From Zantedeschia hybrid cultivar (lineage: Eukaryota; Streptophyta; Magnoliopsida; Alismatales; Araceae), in the NCBI GenBank assembly GCA_030544215.1, contig JARZZO010000008.1, forward strand, positions 17,562,614 to 17,626,613: a DNA stretch of 64,000 nucleotides, read 5' to 3'. The position numbers and the translations under genes are program-made. Each line of letters starts with the position of its first letter. Positions within the stretch are counted from its first letter, which is position 1. This document shows, in pieces, positions 36,201 through 48,200 of the stretch. The notes under the pieces are model-generated. The model was not told the DNA's origin and did not search any database. It was given only the letters and a program-made list of their open reading frames with translations.

Positions 36201-39200
36201 TATTCAATATATATGTAGTATATTAAGTGTAAATATTTTTTTATTTTTTATTACTCGTATCATGATACACTAAACATACTTAATTCAAGTTATTTAATTT
36301 AATTATATTTTAAAGACACTCAATTTATACTACACATAATTAACATATAATTAGAGTATAATAATATATTAAATAAACTTAATAGTATTATTCAATATAG
36401 TAAATGAACCATTATTAAAGTTAATTATATTATTATTTTATAAATCCGATGTAATACTAATGTCTATTAGTACTAATACTAGTATGTAAGTACTAATACT
36501 AATCTAAGATAATAATATATGTATTATATTATATAATAATCTATTAAAATATTTATTAGTGTTATTTAAAATAATAATGTATATTATTATATTACATATA
36601 AAATATATTAAAGATGCTTATAGATTTATTTAAGTATTATATATATTATTTTAAGTATTATTGAATTTAAGTATATATTAAAGTATATATTAAAGTACAC
36701 ATTATGTCATTAGCTAGTAATGAAGCTGTTATTGAATTTAAGTATATTATTTTATAAATCCAATGTAGTACTAATGCTTATTAATACTAATATTAGTATG
36801 TAAGTACTAATATTACTAATATAAGTACTAATATTAATTTAAGATAATAATATATGTTATTCTATAATATATAATAATATATTAAAAAACTTATTAGTAC
36901 TATCTAAGATAATAATATATATTATTATATTATGTATAATAATATATTAAAGATGCTTATTACTATTATTTAGTATAATAATATATTCCATCCGTATTGA
37001 CTTGATTCATATTTCTATTTAATGACATAATGTCATTAACTAGAAATAAAGTTGTTATTAGAGTTAATTATATTACTATTTTAAGAACACGATGTAATAC
37101 TAATAGTTATTAGTACTAATACTAATAATTTAAGTACAAATACTAATTTAAGATAATAATATATGATATTATATTATATATAATAATATATTAAAATACT
37201 TATTAGCACTATTTAAAGATAATGATATATAAGATAAATATAATAATATATTCTATAGGTGGTATCGATTTGATTAAGAATTTTATTTAATAATATATTT
37301 AACGTCATTAGATAGTAATAAAATAATTATTAGAGTTAAATATATTATTATTTTATGAACCAAGAGAAGGGACAAATGAGGGTAACAATGAGGTTAAGGG
37401 GTAAGGATAAGTCATTCCACCTTTTTGGTGGAATAAGTTATCCCCATATCTAACCCCAAAAATGGGGTTAAGCTCCCTTATCCCTATTCCCCTTAACCCC
37501 TCTTATCCTCATGACTTTTTGCAATGCCAAACGAGGAACGGGGATATCCCTGGCTTATCCCTGGCTTATCCCGATACCAAACGGGACCTAAGAGTCTAAC
37601 AGGAATTTCAAGGGACGGGAGTTACATATCTCCCTATATATGTATGCTGTTAACAGAATAGAGGGGATGATGAATTTTGAGAGAGAGAGAAAAAAAATAT
37701 TTGATTGTGCATTTTGGTCTCTGCGACGGAGACCCTCTCGACTCCTCTTCCTCAGTGCGACGCCGAGGGAACCCCTTCTCCGGTGTGACGCCGGAGACCG
37801 CCCATCGGTGCGATGCCGATTGGTTCCCCCTCCTCTAAACCCCACTTCTTATCCCCCCCCCTGTCCCGCATCAGGCACACTTATCATCGTAGCACACTAT
37901 TCATAGACCATTGGTGGGCTCGACACAAGTTGAGTCGGTCCCAAACCATAGGATTGTGATTTGAGTAACTTATATGGTGAAGAGAGATGCGGCACGCCTA
38001 TTGAGGTGCACTATGCATATGCTGTCTAACCCTTGTGGGTCCACGATTGGGGTCGTGCCTCATCGGCACGCTTTATTTCCTTATTTGAATTAAGATTTAA
38101 CATTATGTGCATGTCGAGTTACTATGCATTGTGATAGCACGCATGTCGAGGCACTATTGTAAGACATTGTTGCGAACTAGAAGTTGGGTCTTAGTGACCA
38201 AAGGCATCTCCACAGTTGAAAACCTATATTAGTTTGCTTGTTTTATCATAAATATGCATGGCACACTTTCCAAGGCACTAATCATCCCTATCAACGATTG
38301 TCCTGGGTAGGCCTCTGTTGAAACCATTTTTTTCAAAAAAAAGAAGAAGAAGAAAGCAAGCAAAAGGGAGGGGGAAAAGCCCCCCCCTACCGGTTCCAAG
38401 GGGGAAACCGGTGGGGGGGGAGGAGGATCCCTCCCTTCTCTCTCATTTTAAAATTCAAAGAAAGGGGGGGGGATTAATTAGGATGGAGGGAGTTAATGAG
38501 AATCTTAATCCCATTCACACATGGGTTAAGAATCCCATGTGAACCCCATTTAATACTCATCCTAAAACCCCCTTTCACATGGAGCCAAATCTGGACTTAG
38601 GGGGTTTAAACCCTTTTCACATTGGCCCACACCCCAAATCTGCCACCCAAGCTCATTAATGAGCCTAAAAAAAAGGGGGAAAAGAAGGAAGAAGTGGGGA
38701 GGGGAACCCCCCACCGGTTTCCCAAAACCGGTGGGGAGACCCCCCCACCGGTTCCCAACTGGTGGGGGGGGTCCATCCGGTGGCACCCCCCTCCACCGGT
38801 TGGAGTCGGTGGGGGTGCCAACCGGTCCCCCCTTCCCTCTCTCTCCCTTTCTCTCCTTTGCATGCTCTCCCTCTCATCTCTCTCTCCACCCATTGGCCAA
38901 AAAAAATATATAAAAAAAAGAAGAGGGGAGGAGAGATGATGGAACCGGTGGGTACCCCCCACCTCAAGCATTCCGGTGGGTACCTCCACCGGTTAAGGCT
39001 TTGAAGCCTATAAATACCCCCCAAGGGGTAAGAAGAAGGCCATGCCCATTTGGCCCAAAAATTCCTAGGGGAAACTCTGCCAGTTTGAAGACCAAATCCG
39101 GTGCTCTTGCCCGGGTTTGCTGCGATTTGGAGGCGATATTTTCTTGGAGGGCTCTCTTCCTAAGGTTTATTCCTAAGGGGAAGTTCTGCCAAATTTATGT

Positions 39201-42200
39201 TGTAAAATCACCGTTTTACAAGACGGGATTATGCCGAAATAATGAATGAAATGTCCATGTTGTTCTTTGAGCATATGTGTGTGCATGAGTGTTCATGAAT
39301 CTACTATTTAAGTAACACTATGTTACTATATTTTCATATGCAAAATAATTAGTTTTATAACTAATTAAAATACATAAAACATATAATTAAATATTCTAAA
39401 ATATCATTGGCCTCATCCCATACATAACTAATCTTAGACTCATAATTAAAACTTAATAATGAAACATTGAGACATAAAATAATAGACTTAAGTTAAAAAT
39501 GACTTAAATACCTCCATACTTAATTAATTAATAAAATCTGCGAAAATTATCTAAAATTAATAAAATAAATATAAAAATCAGAAAAATTCTGTAAAAATCA
39601 GTAATACTCAGTAAAAATCAGAAAACAAAATCTGGAAATCACATAAATCCAAAATGTAACTTAAATATCCTTCATATACCTAATTAATTAATAAAAATCA
39701 GTAAAATTAATAAAAAAATCAGTAAAATTCAGTAAAAACCAGTAAAAAACAGAGAACTAAATCTGAAAATATATAAAATTCTGAAATGACTAAAATGCCC
39801 CTAGAGCTTAATACAAATTACAAAAATACCCTCATACATGTTAAAAATCTGTAAAAATCACAGAAAATTCTTAAAAATATCAAAATCTCTCATATGTCCA
39901 AAATACCCTCCAAACCTTAATAAGATGGGTAAAATTACCAAAATACCCTCAATATGATAAAAATAAATAAAAATCTCAGAAAAATATAAAAATAGACTTT
40001 AAGTCTAAAAATCCAATTTGGACAAAATTACCAAAATACCCTTACAATCCAAACACACTTGAAATAACTCTAAAATACCTCCTAAGGTTTTGAAACTTTC
40101 CTAAATCATTAAAACTCATTTCATACACTTAAATAACCATAATCTCCCTATACCCTCCAACTTGGCATAATTACAAAAATACCCCTATGGGTTTAAAATA
40201 CTTCGAATCAATCCAGAATACTTGGAGTCAATCCAATATACTTGGAATTAATCCAGATAGCTTGGAATCAATCCAAAATCATATAAACACATCCTAAACT
40301 TGGGTGAGGTCAATAGTTTAACCCAAAATATATCTTCATATGCATGTGCTGCCTGTAGTAGTAGTGTTGCATGTTATAAGGGCATCATACGGACGGTTAA
40401 TCAAGGGTTGCCGAGCAGTTGCTCAGCGTAATTAACACTGACCGAGGTCAGTGGAGAGAGGTCATATACTCGAATCTTCGCTTGATTCGAAGTCCCGGAT
40501 TCCTTGAGGGCTAATCCCAAGCTCTCATAGTCCGATAAAATATAAAACCGACCTATAAATCCTCTAGATAAACAAAAAAATGGATTTCCGAATAATCCGA
40601 CATAGGAGAGATGTGTCTAGGTCAGGTCCCGACGAAGGTTAGAAAAATCTTCGCGCAAACAGAGATGGCACGCCTGGTGGGACCTCTCTTTCCCTTCATC
40701 TCTCCGTCCGGTGATGCCCTCACCACAACTCTACTACTAACTTTGTCATGTCTTATGCAGGTGATCGAGTTTCTGCTTAAAAGACGACGATGGCGGCAAG
40801 GGTCACGTATGGCCCACTTGTGGTGGCGACCCACGCACAGTGTGGATATCTGACCACACCAACATGCTTTGGGGACTTCCCCGCAGTGATAGGATCTCCA
40901 TACTTTTTGGGGGTCGTTCCGGCACCGGAGCTTGCTCCGGAAAAGAAGAAGAGGTGCGCTTCTCGCTCCAGAACATGCAACAACGGCAACCGAAATGGGC
41001 GAGTGCTTGGCGTGAATACCATCAGCATCTCTCCAGCCTCCTCGTCCAACGGGGGGCGAAAGCGGAAGGTTCTGACCGCAAGTCTGTCTAGGACGGGGAA
41101 AACTATATTGGTGGGGAACCTGCATATTCGTCTGGATGGCGGGCAACCCATCATTCCTAAGATCCATCATATCCCGACAGTTCCTGTCCAGAATCGGTTC
41201 GGGATTCTATTGAAGGTTTGCCAAGATGGGGCAACGTTCGAAAAGAAGAAAAGGACTCCAAAGGACACTGCTTGTCGGGAGCCAATAATTATACCAGAGC
41301 CTGTCATGTCTCGAGTAGGGGGCAATGCCACCCCCCGAGCAGGGGGCAACTCCATGCCTCGGAATGGGGGCAAATTTATGCCTCGGGCTGGGGGCAATCC
41401 ATCGGAGGATAGGAACCGACGCATAAAGGAAATGTGGGTAACCAAAAAGGAAGCCCGCGAAATTCGCCAGGCTAGGGATACCCTAGCAGAACAACAGCCT
41501 CAACAACTCGTAGAGCTTGAGGGGCAGATAACCAGCTCAACTACCTGGCCTCGTTCTTTACAAGGTCAAAAGATAAAGAGTGCCTATAAGGCGCAGGAAC
41601 AAGTCTGGCAACAGACATCTGTCCTTGAGCGGTTGGGCGCATTGGTCCGATCGACTCAGAAAAAGAAGAAAACTGCCAGAAGGACGGAGGATAGTATACG
41701 GGTCTACACATGCTACACCTCCAATATTACCAACCGGCAGCCTTCCCAGCCGGAAGACCCAAATGATATCATCAATCTGATGCAACGGGTCGGGCCCATA
41801 ACCCGTCAAATGGAGCATGCTATGCGCTTGCTGAATCGAGGAAGTCAGGGGGCAGAGCCACCCCAAATTGGCAGTAGCAATGCTGCTGGAGGAGCTGATG
41901 AAGACGGGGCAAATGCTTCAGATATTGAAGCCACTCCAGAACAACCTCAAGATCAAATACAACCTCGGACTATAGAGGAGATGAGGCAAGAAAATCAACA
42001 ACTCAGGGCCTTGCTCTATGGCCTAATACAAAAGATGGAGGAGCAGCAAAGGGTAGCTCAAGCCCCCCTAGTAAATGTACCACCTCCAAGGGCAGTGCCT
42101 ATGCCAGCGGTGATAAGACCGCAAGCTGCAGATGTCAACTTCAACCCTGATGAGATACAAGAAGATCAAGTTGTGGAGCCCAATGCTCAGCAATCTCATG

Positions 42201-45200
42201 CTCCTGCAGATGGTGCTACGGCATTGCAGAAGCATCTTATTGAGCAAATCGTTGAAGCCAAAATAGCAGAACAAGACGACGGAATAGGCACATTCGACTT
42301 ATACAAAGTGCCGTTTCCAGTACGTCACATGTTCAAGAAGCTCCCGCCGGATCACAATAAGTGTCCCAAATTCATCAGGTATGACGGGGAAGGTTCGGCC
42401 CAGGAGCATATTGCCCACTATATGAGTGACTTGGGAGAGCTGGCTACTGATGAGGCCTATCTTCTGAGGTTCTTTTCTACCTCTCTCACGGGCATTGCAT
42501 TCCAATGGTATGCAAAGTTGAAGCCTAACTCTATCAACAGTTGGGAGGAAATGCAGAAAAAGTTCCTCGACCGTTTCAAGGTGTCGGAACGAAAGGTCAC
42601 CATCACTGAATTGGTGACACTAAAGCAAGGCAGGAATGAATCCGCCACCGACTATATCAAAAGATGGCGGAACCTCTGCATGAAATGCGACAATCCGCCG
42701 ACCCACGAGGATGCGGTACGATTGTGCAAGAGGGGCTTAAAGCTTGAAATAAGTGAAAAGCTGATTGGCGCAAATGTCAAGAACTTTGATCAACTCAATA
42801 ACATTGTGACGGAGGTCGAAATATTATATGCAGACCATCCAACCATTGCCTCCATTGGGGGGACAGTCCCAAAGAAGCAAAATATGGATACAGAAGAGGC
42901 CAATGCTATAGACTTCGCCTCAGCTGTAGAAAATACAGGGGGCAAGAACAATGTAAATGCCTCAACATCTAATAGAAGGGGATCATATGCCACCCTTAAT
43001 GAGAGAAGGAAAATGGCTTACTCTTTCATAAGGGAGGATACAAGAGAGTTGTTTAATGTCTGCATGCGGGCCAATCTCTTGATGCTACCCGAACCAAAAA
43101 GACCAACAGAAGTTGGTAAAATAGATGAACCCAACTATTGCATGTACCATCGTATGTTGGGACATGTAATAGAAGATTGTTATATCTGCAAAGGGGAAAT
43201 TGAAATGCTTATCCGAGAAGGGGCCGTGGAGATGGGGAAATACCTGGTAGATCCGCCTCAACCACATCAAATGCCCAGACAAACATTTACAGCAAATGTC
43301 GTCCATATGGATGTAAACTCCTTAGGAGAAGAGCCTACAAATAAGAATATAGATGCCCCTCCAGAGCAGGAGGCAATACCATCATATGCTCCAGCGACTT
43401 CCACTCCAGAAAGGTCTATCGTGGCGACACTGGAGGAGATTCAGATGAATATGTCACAGCTCTCTCATCAGCGAGTTTCGCCGGAACATGAGGCAATACC
43501 ATCATATGTTCCAGCAACTTCCACTCCAGAAGTGTCTATCATGACAACATTAGAGAAGATTCAGATGAGTCTGATACAACTCTCTCACCAGCAAATCTCA
43601 CTGGAGCAGAAGATAACTCCATCATATACTCCAATAATTTCCACTCTCGAGGGGTCCATTATGGCAGCACTGGAGGGGATTCAAGTGAGTCTGGGACAAA
43701 TCTCTCATCAGCAGTATGAACTCACTCAAGTAATGGAAGGTCTTGCAAGACAATGGACAGAAGTCATGTCAATTGACAGAATCAATAAGCCCTTCTCCTT
43801 TGAGGAGCCAGGACCAAAATGCAGCCGTCCTCTAAAGAATAAGGGCAAACTTATCATAGACTTAAATGAACCACCAGAAGCCCAGTACCGAGAGGGAATG
43901 GTGCTCAAATGCAAAGGTTGTGAAAGTCACGGTAATACTCCCGAGGCCATCTTTGCAGCTAGGCAAAGCTCCCGGGGAAAGCAAGTTGCTGGTGCAGAAA
44001 CATGGATAAGTTTTAAAGATGCTGAATCCCTGGCAAAAAGGCTCAAGAGACCATACTCCTTTCCAAAGGAAAAGACCAAAGAACTCTTCGAGTTGTGTAT
44101 GAGCAGAAAAGCTATTATTCTGCCCAAGCCAAAAAGGGAAGAAGAAATACATCGGGTAGATGCACCCAATTACTGCCCATACCACCGCTTCATCACCCAT
44201 CCAATTGAACGTTGCTTTATGTTCAAAGATGAAGTAGAAAAGCTGATTCAAGAAGGAAAGATAAATATGGGGAAATACCTGGTGAATCCCCCACAGCCAC
44301 ATACGATTACACATTGAGTGTAATTCGCAGACCCATGAGCAAAAAAATAAAATAAAAATAAAATGTGGGGCTTAAAAATGAGGTGCCCCGACAGACTTGA
44401 TTGGTCCCGCTCCTGTGAGGGGCCAATTAAGGGCAAAAAAGTCAAAAAAAAACCAGCTGAAGTGAAAACCTGAAAGGGCGCTTCAGGCAAAAATGGGTGA
44501 ACCCTGCTGTGTGAAAACCCGCAAGGGCGCACAGGCAAAAATAAAAGGGGCTAGCTTCGGTGAAAACTCGTAAGAGCGCCGATGTTAGTATTATATATTA
44601 AAAAAAAAAAAAACATCATCCTGCAACCCGTCGGGGGACAACGCGCAAAAGTTATTTGCGCCGAGAAAAGCCAATAATATTCGTGCGCGAATACATAGGC
44701 TCATAAAGCCGCATATTTGTTCCCCGACGGGGGGAGAACTCTCTCAGCCTGTTGAGGGTAGAGATCGAGTTTTCCCACATCCCTACCCAGGGAGGATATC
44801 AGAGTCGCCAATGACGAATAAACCCTTGGTACCACACTGGTGGTACAATAATGTCCCATCAAGGGCTACGACCGAGGCGATGATGACGATGACCTCCCGA
44901 CCCGGTAAGGAAGTGGGAAAACTCGCTCTTCTGATCGATACAGCCTGAGGGGATGATCCCCGTTCCTGTTATACCCAAGGCAAATACACAGGCATATTCT
45001 TGAAAGATGTCACATAATTGTGGGTGATTCACCTCGAAAGAAAATATTTGCCGTCAAGAATATCATGCAATGCAGAATTCACAATTCGCCCGCGGAAGGC
45101 GTTAAACTCCGGCATTCGCCCACGGAAGGCGTTAAACTCCGGCATTCGCCCGCGGAAGGCGTTAAACTCCGGCATTCGCCCGCGGAAGGCGTTAAACTCC

Positions 45201-48200
45201 GGCATTCGCCCGCGGAAGGCGTTAAACTCCGGAATCTGCCCCGGGGAGGCGTTATACCCTGAAGATTTTCATATTCGCCCTGAAAAGGCAATATATCCTA
45301 AATCCTCCCCTTGGCTTAAACTAGTCCCACCGGTATGCCATAAAGGGGTTGAAAAATTCCTTTGCCCCAAGGAGGCATTGTATCCTAAAGTCTTCCCTGA
45401 GCATACGCCAGTCCCGCTGGCTTGCCATAAAAGGGTTGAAAATTTTCCTATCACCCCGAGGAGGCAATGTATCCTGAATCTTCCCTGGGCATACATTAGT
45501 CCCATCGGCATACCCATATGATATAGTCCCATCGGCATACCCATATGCTATAGTCCCATCAGCGTGCTGAAGGCGGTCGAATTCGCCCCGAAGGGACATT
45601 GTACCCTAAAATTGCCCCTGGTATACGCTAGTCCCACTGGTGTGCCTTGGTGGCCTGGAAATCCATATTCGCCTACAGGAGGCTTTATATCCTGAAAATT
45701 CATATTTCGTATTCGCCTATAGGAAGCATTATATCCTGGAAATTCATATTTCGTATTCGCCTACAGGAGGCTTTATATCCTGGAAACTCATATTCGCCTA
45801 CAGGAGGCTTTATATCCTGGAAACTCACATTCGCCTACGGGAGGCTTTATATCCTGGAAATTCATATTTCGCCTACGGAAGGCTTTAAATCCTAGAATTC
45901 ATATTTCGCCTACGAGAGGCTTTGAATCTCGGAATTCATATTTCGCCTACGAGAGGCTTTGAATCTCGGAATTCATATTCGCCTACAGGAGGCGTTAAAC
46001 TCTGGAATTCGCCTACGGGAGGCATTAAATCCCGGAATTCATATTTCGCTTGCAGGAGGCTTTGAATCCTGAAGTTTATATTTCGCCTACGAGAGGCATT
46101 AAACCTCGGAATTCGCCTCCGGGAGGCATTGCGTCTCAAAATATTCGGTCTTCGGGAGCCGTTGTATCCGAAGTCCACGGCTACTTAGAGCCCCCGTTTC
46201 TCGAAAACTACATAAAATTTCTTATCGGTTCTCAGGGAAGACTCAATTCCCTACATATAATTTCTTATCGGTTCTCAGGGAAGACTCAGTTCCCTACATA
46301 TATTCCTTATCGGTTCTCAGGGAAGACTCAGTTCCCTACATAAAATTTCTTATCGGTTCTCAGGGAAGACTCAGTTCCCCACATATATTTCTTATCGGCT
46401 CACAGGGAGGCCTCAGTTCCCTACATATATTCCTTATCGGTTCTCAGGGAAGACTCAGTTCCCTACATAAAATTTCTTATCGGTTCTCAGGGAAGACTCA
46501 GTTCCCCACATATATTTCTTATCGGCTCACAGGGAGGCCTCAGTTCCCTACATATATTCCTTATCGGTTCTCAGGGAAGACTCAGTTCCCTACATAAAAT
46601 TTCTTATCGGTTCTCAGGGAAGACTCAATTCCCTACATATAATTTCTTATCGGTTCTCAGGGAAGACTCAGTTCCCTACATATATTTCTTATCGGCTCAC
46701 AGGGAGGCCTCAGTTCCCTACATAAATTCCTTATCGGTTCTCAAGGAAGACTCAGTTCCCTACATATATTTCTTATCGGCTCACAGGGAGGCCTCAGTTC
46801 CCTACATATATTCCTTATCGGTTCTCAGGGAAGACTCAGTTCCCCACATATATTTCTTATCGGCTCACAGGGAGGCCTCAGTTCCCTACATATATTCCTT
46901 ATCGGTTCTCAGGGAAGACTCAGTTCCCCACATATATTTCTTATCGGCTCACAGGGAGGCCTCAGTTCCCTACATATATTCCTTATCGGTTCTCAGGGAA
47001 GACTCAGTTCCCTACGTATATTTCTTATCGGTTCTCAGGGAAGACTCAATTCCCTACATGTAAAATTCATTATCAGTTCTCAGGGAAGACTTAGTTCCCT
47101 ACATATATTTCTGAGCGGTTATCAGGGAAACCGTAATTCTCTACCGAAAAAAAAAAGGTAATAATAATAATAAAAAAAAATGGGGCTTAAAAAGCGAGGT
47201 GCCCCGACGGACTTAACCGATCTCATCCATATTGGGATCGGCTAAGGGTAAAAAGGTCTTATACCCAGCTAAGGTGAAAACCCGAAAGGGCACTTTAGGC
47301 AAAATCGGGTAACCCCGCTGTGTGAAAACCCGCAAGGGCGCACAGGCAAAAATAAGAGGGGGCTAATGCTGGTGAAAACCTGAAAAGGCGCTAGTATTAG
47401 TTATAAAAAAAAGAGGGGGGAGAGAAAGAAAGAGAGAATACATGCAACATATAATAAATGGTCCGTACCACTCAAACTTAACATTTATCTTCAGGAGAAC
47501 ATTTGTGATACACTGAAGCAATGTCGGAGTTTGAGATGAACATGCAGGATAGTTCGAGTTCTTCAGCAAATGGAAAACTTTAATCCTTTTGAAGAAATTC
47601 GACCCCATCTCCGGAATATCAGTCGAAGCAGTGTTCGATGGCCGCCACAAGATGGGAGTTCTCCCTCCAGTGAAGTTTCAAGAACGTATGCATGCTGACG
47701 CAGAGCGGCGATATGGGCGTCCGCGGTACCAGAAAGGACAATGTCCTTCTGATATTGGAGCATAGGGGTCTTCGCAACCCGAGCTGCATAGCCTGCCTCG
47801 ATAGTTTCAGTCTCGGCTCGCTTTGGCGAAGAGTTACTCGACAAATAGCAGGGATGGGATATCGTCCTCCCCATACCTTGCCATAGGAGAAACTCCCATG
47901 AGAGCCATGAAGACAAAGACAGCAAGCTACAAGAAGATAGAGAGATAAAATCAGCGCCAGAGGGCTGCAATAAAAGTCTCGAAAAGCAAAAATTGACCAA
48001 GTCCTAATAAAGTCATAGGACAAAGTCAAATTGCTATGACCAGATATTAGGCCAGTCCAGAACGCTTCGTGCGGAGCTCCTGGAAATGCCAATATAAGGT
48101 ACTGATACCCCAAGATAGAGCAAATGCCGGAAGAATTAAACGACTCGCATGTGTGTTCTTAAGGAGTCTCCATGTCGTGAAGGCCAAGAGATCTCCTAGA

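Larger units (their letters stand above)
35831..37873 (+). mobile_element. Possible solo LTR, interrupted by a PIF/Harbinger-like element
   Basis: Removing the insert at 35961-37588 leaves about 413 bp that begins TGATGC and ends GCATCA (inverted ends). The end CTGTCCCGCATCA is shared with the LTRs of the 3-kb element at 54111-57156. It has an A/T-rich TATA-like stretch (acaaatacataaatgg) before the insertion and a hairpin-rich segment after it. No internal domain or primer site follows. The flanking 5 bp do not match, so the 5' end is uncertain. Confidence 0.4.

Noticed and set aside
40480..40505. GATTCGAAGTCCCGG as a tRNA T-arm
   Set aside because: Identical sequence lies in the 3' LTR, and no acceptor or anticodon arm is at the right distance.
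45018..46343. Repetitive ORFs suggesting a repeat protein
   Set aside because: The 30- and 36-bp units give open repetitive frames on both strands simply because the period is divisible by three; unit lengths vary and break the frame.
46217..47142. CRISPR-like array
   Set aside because: The repeats are contiguous units with no unique spacers, sit inside a plant LTR retrotransposon and have no cas genes nearby.
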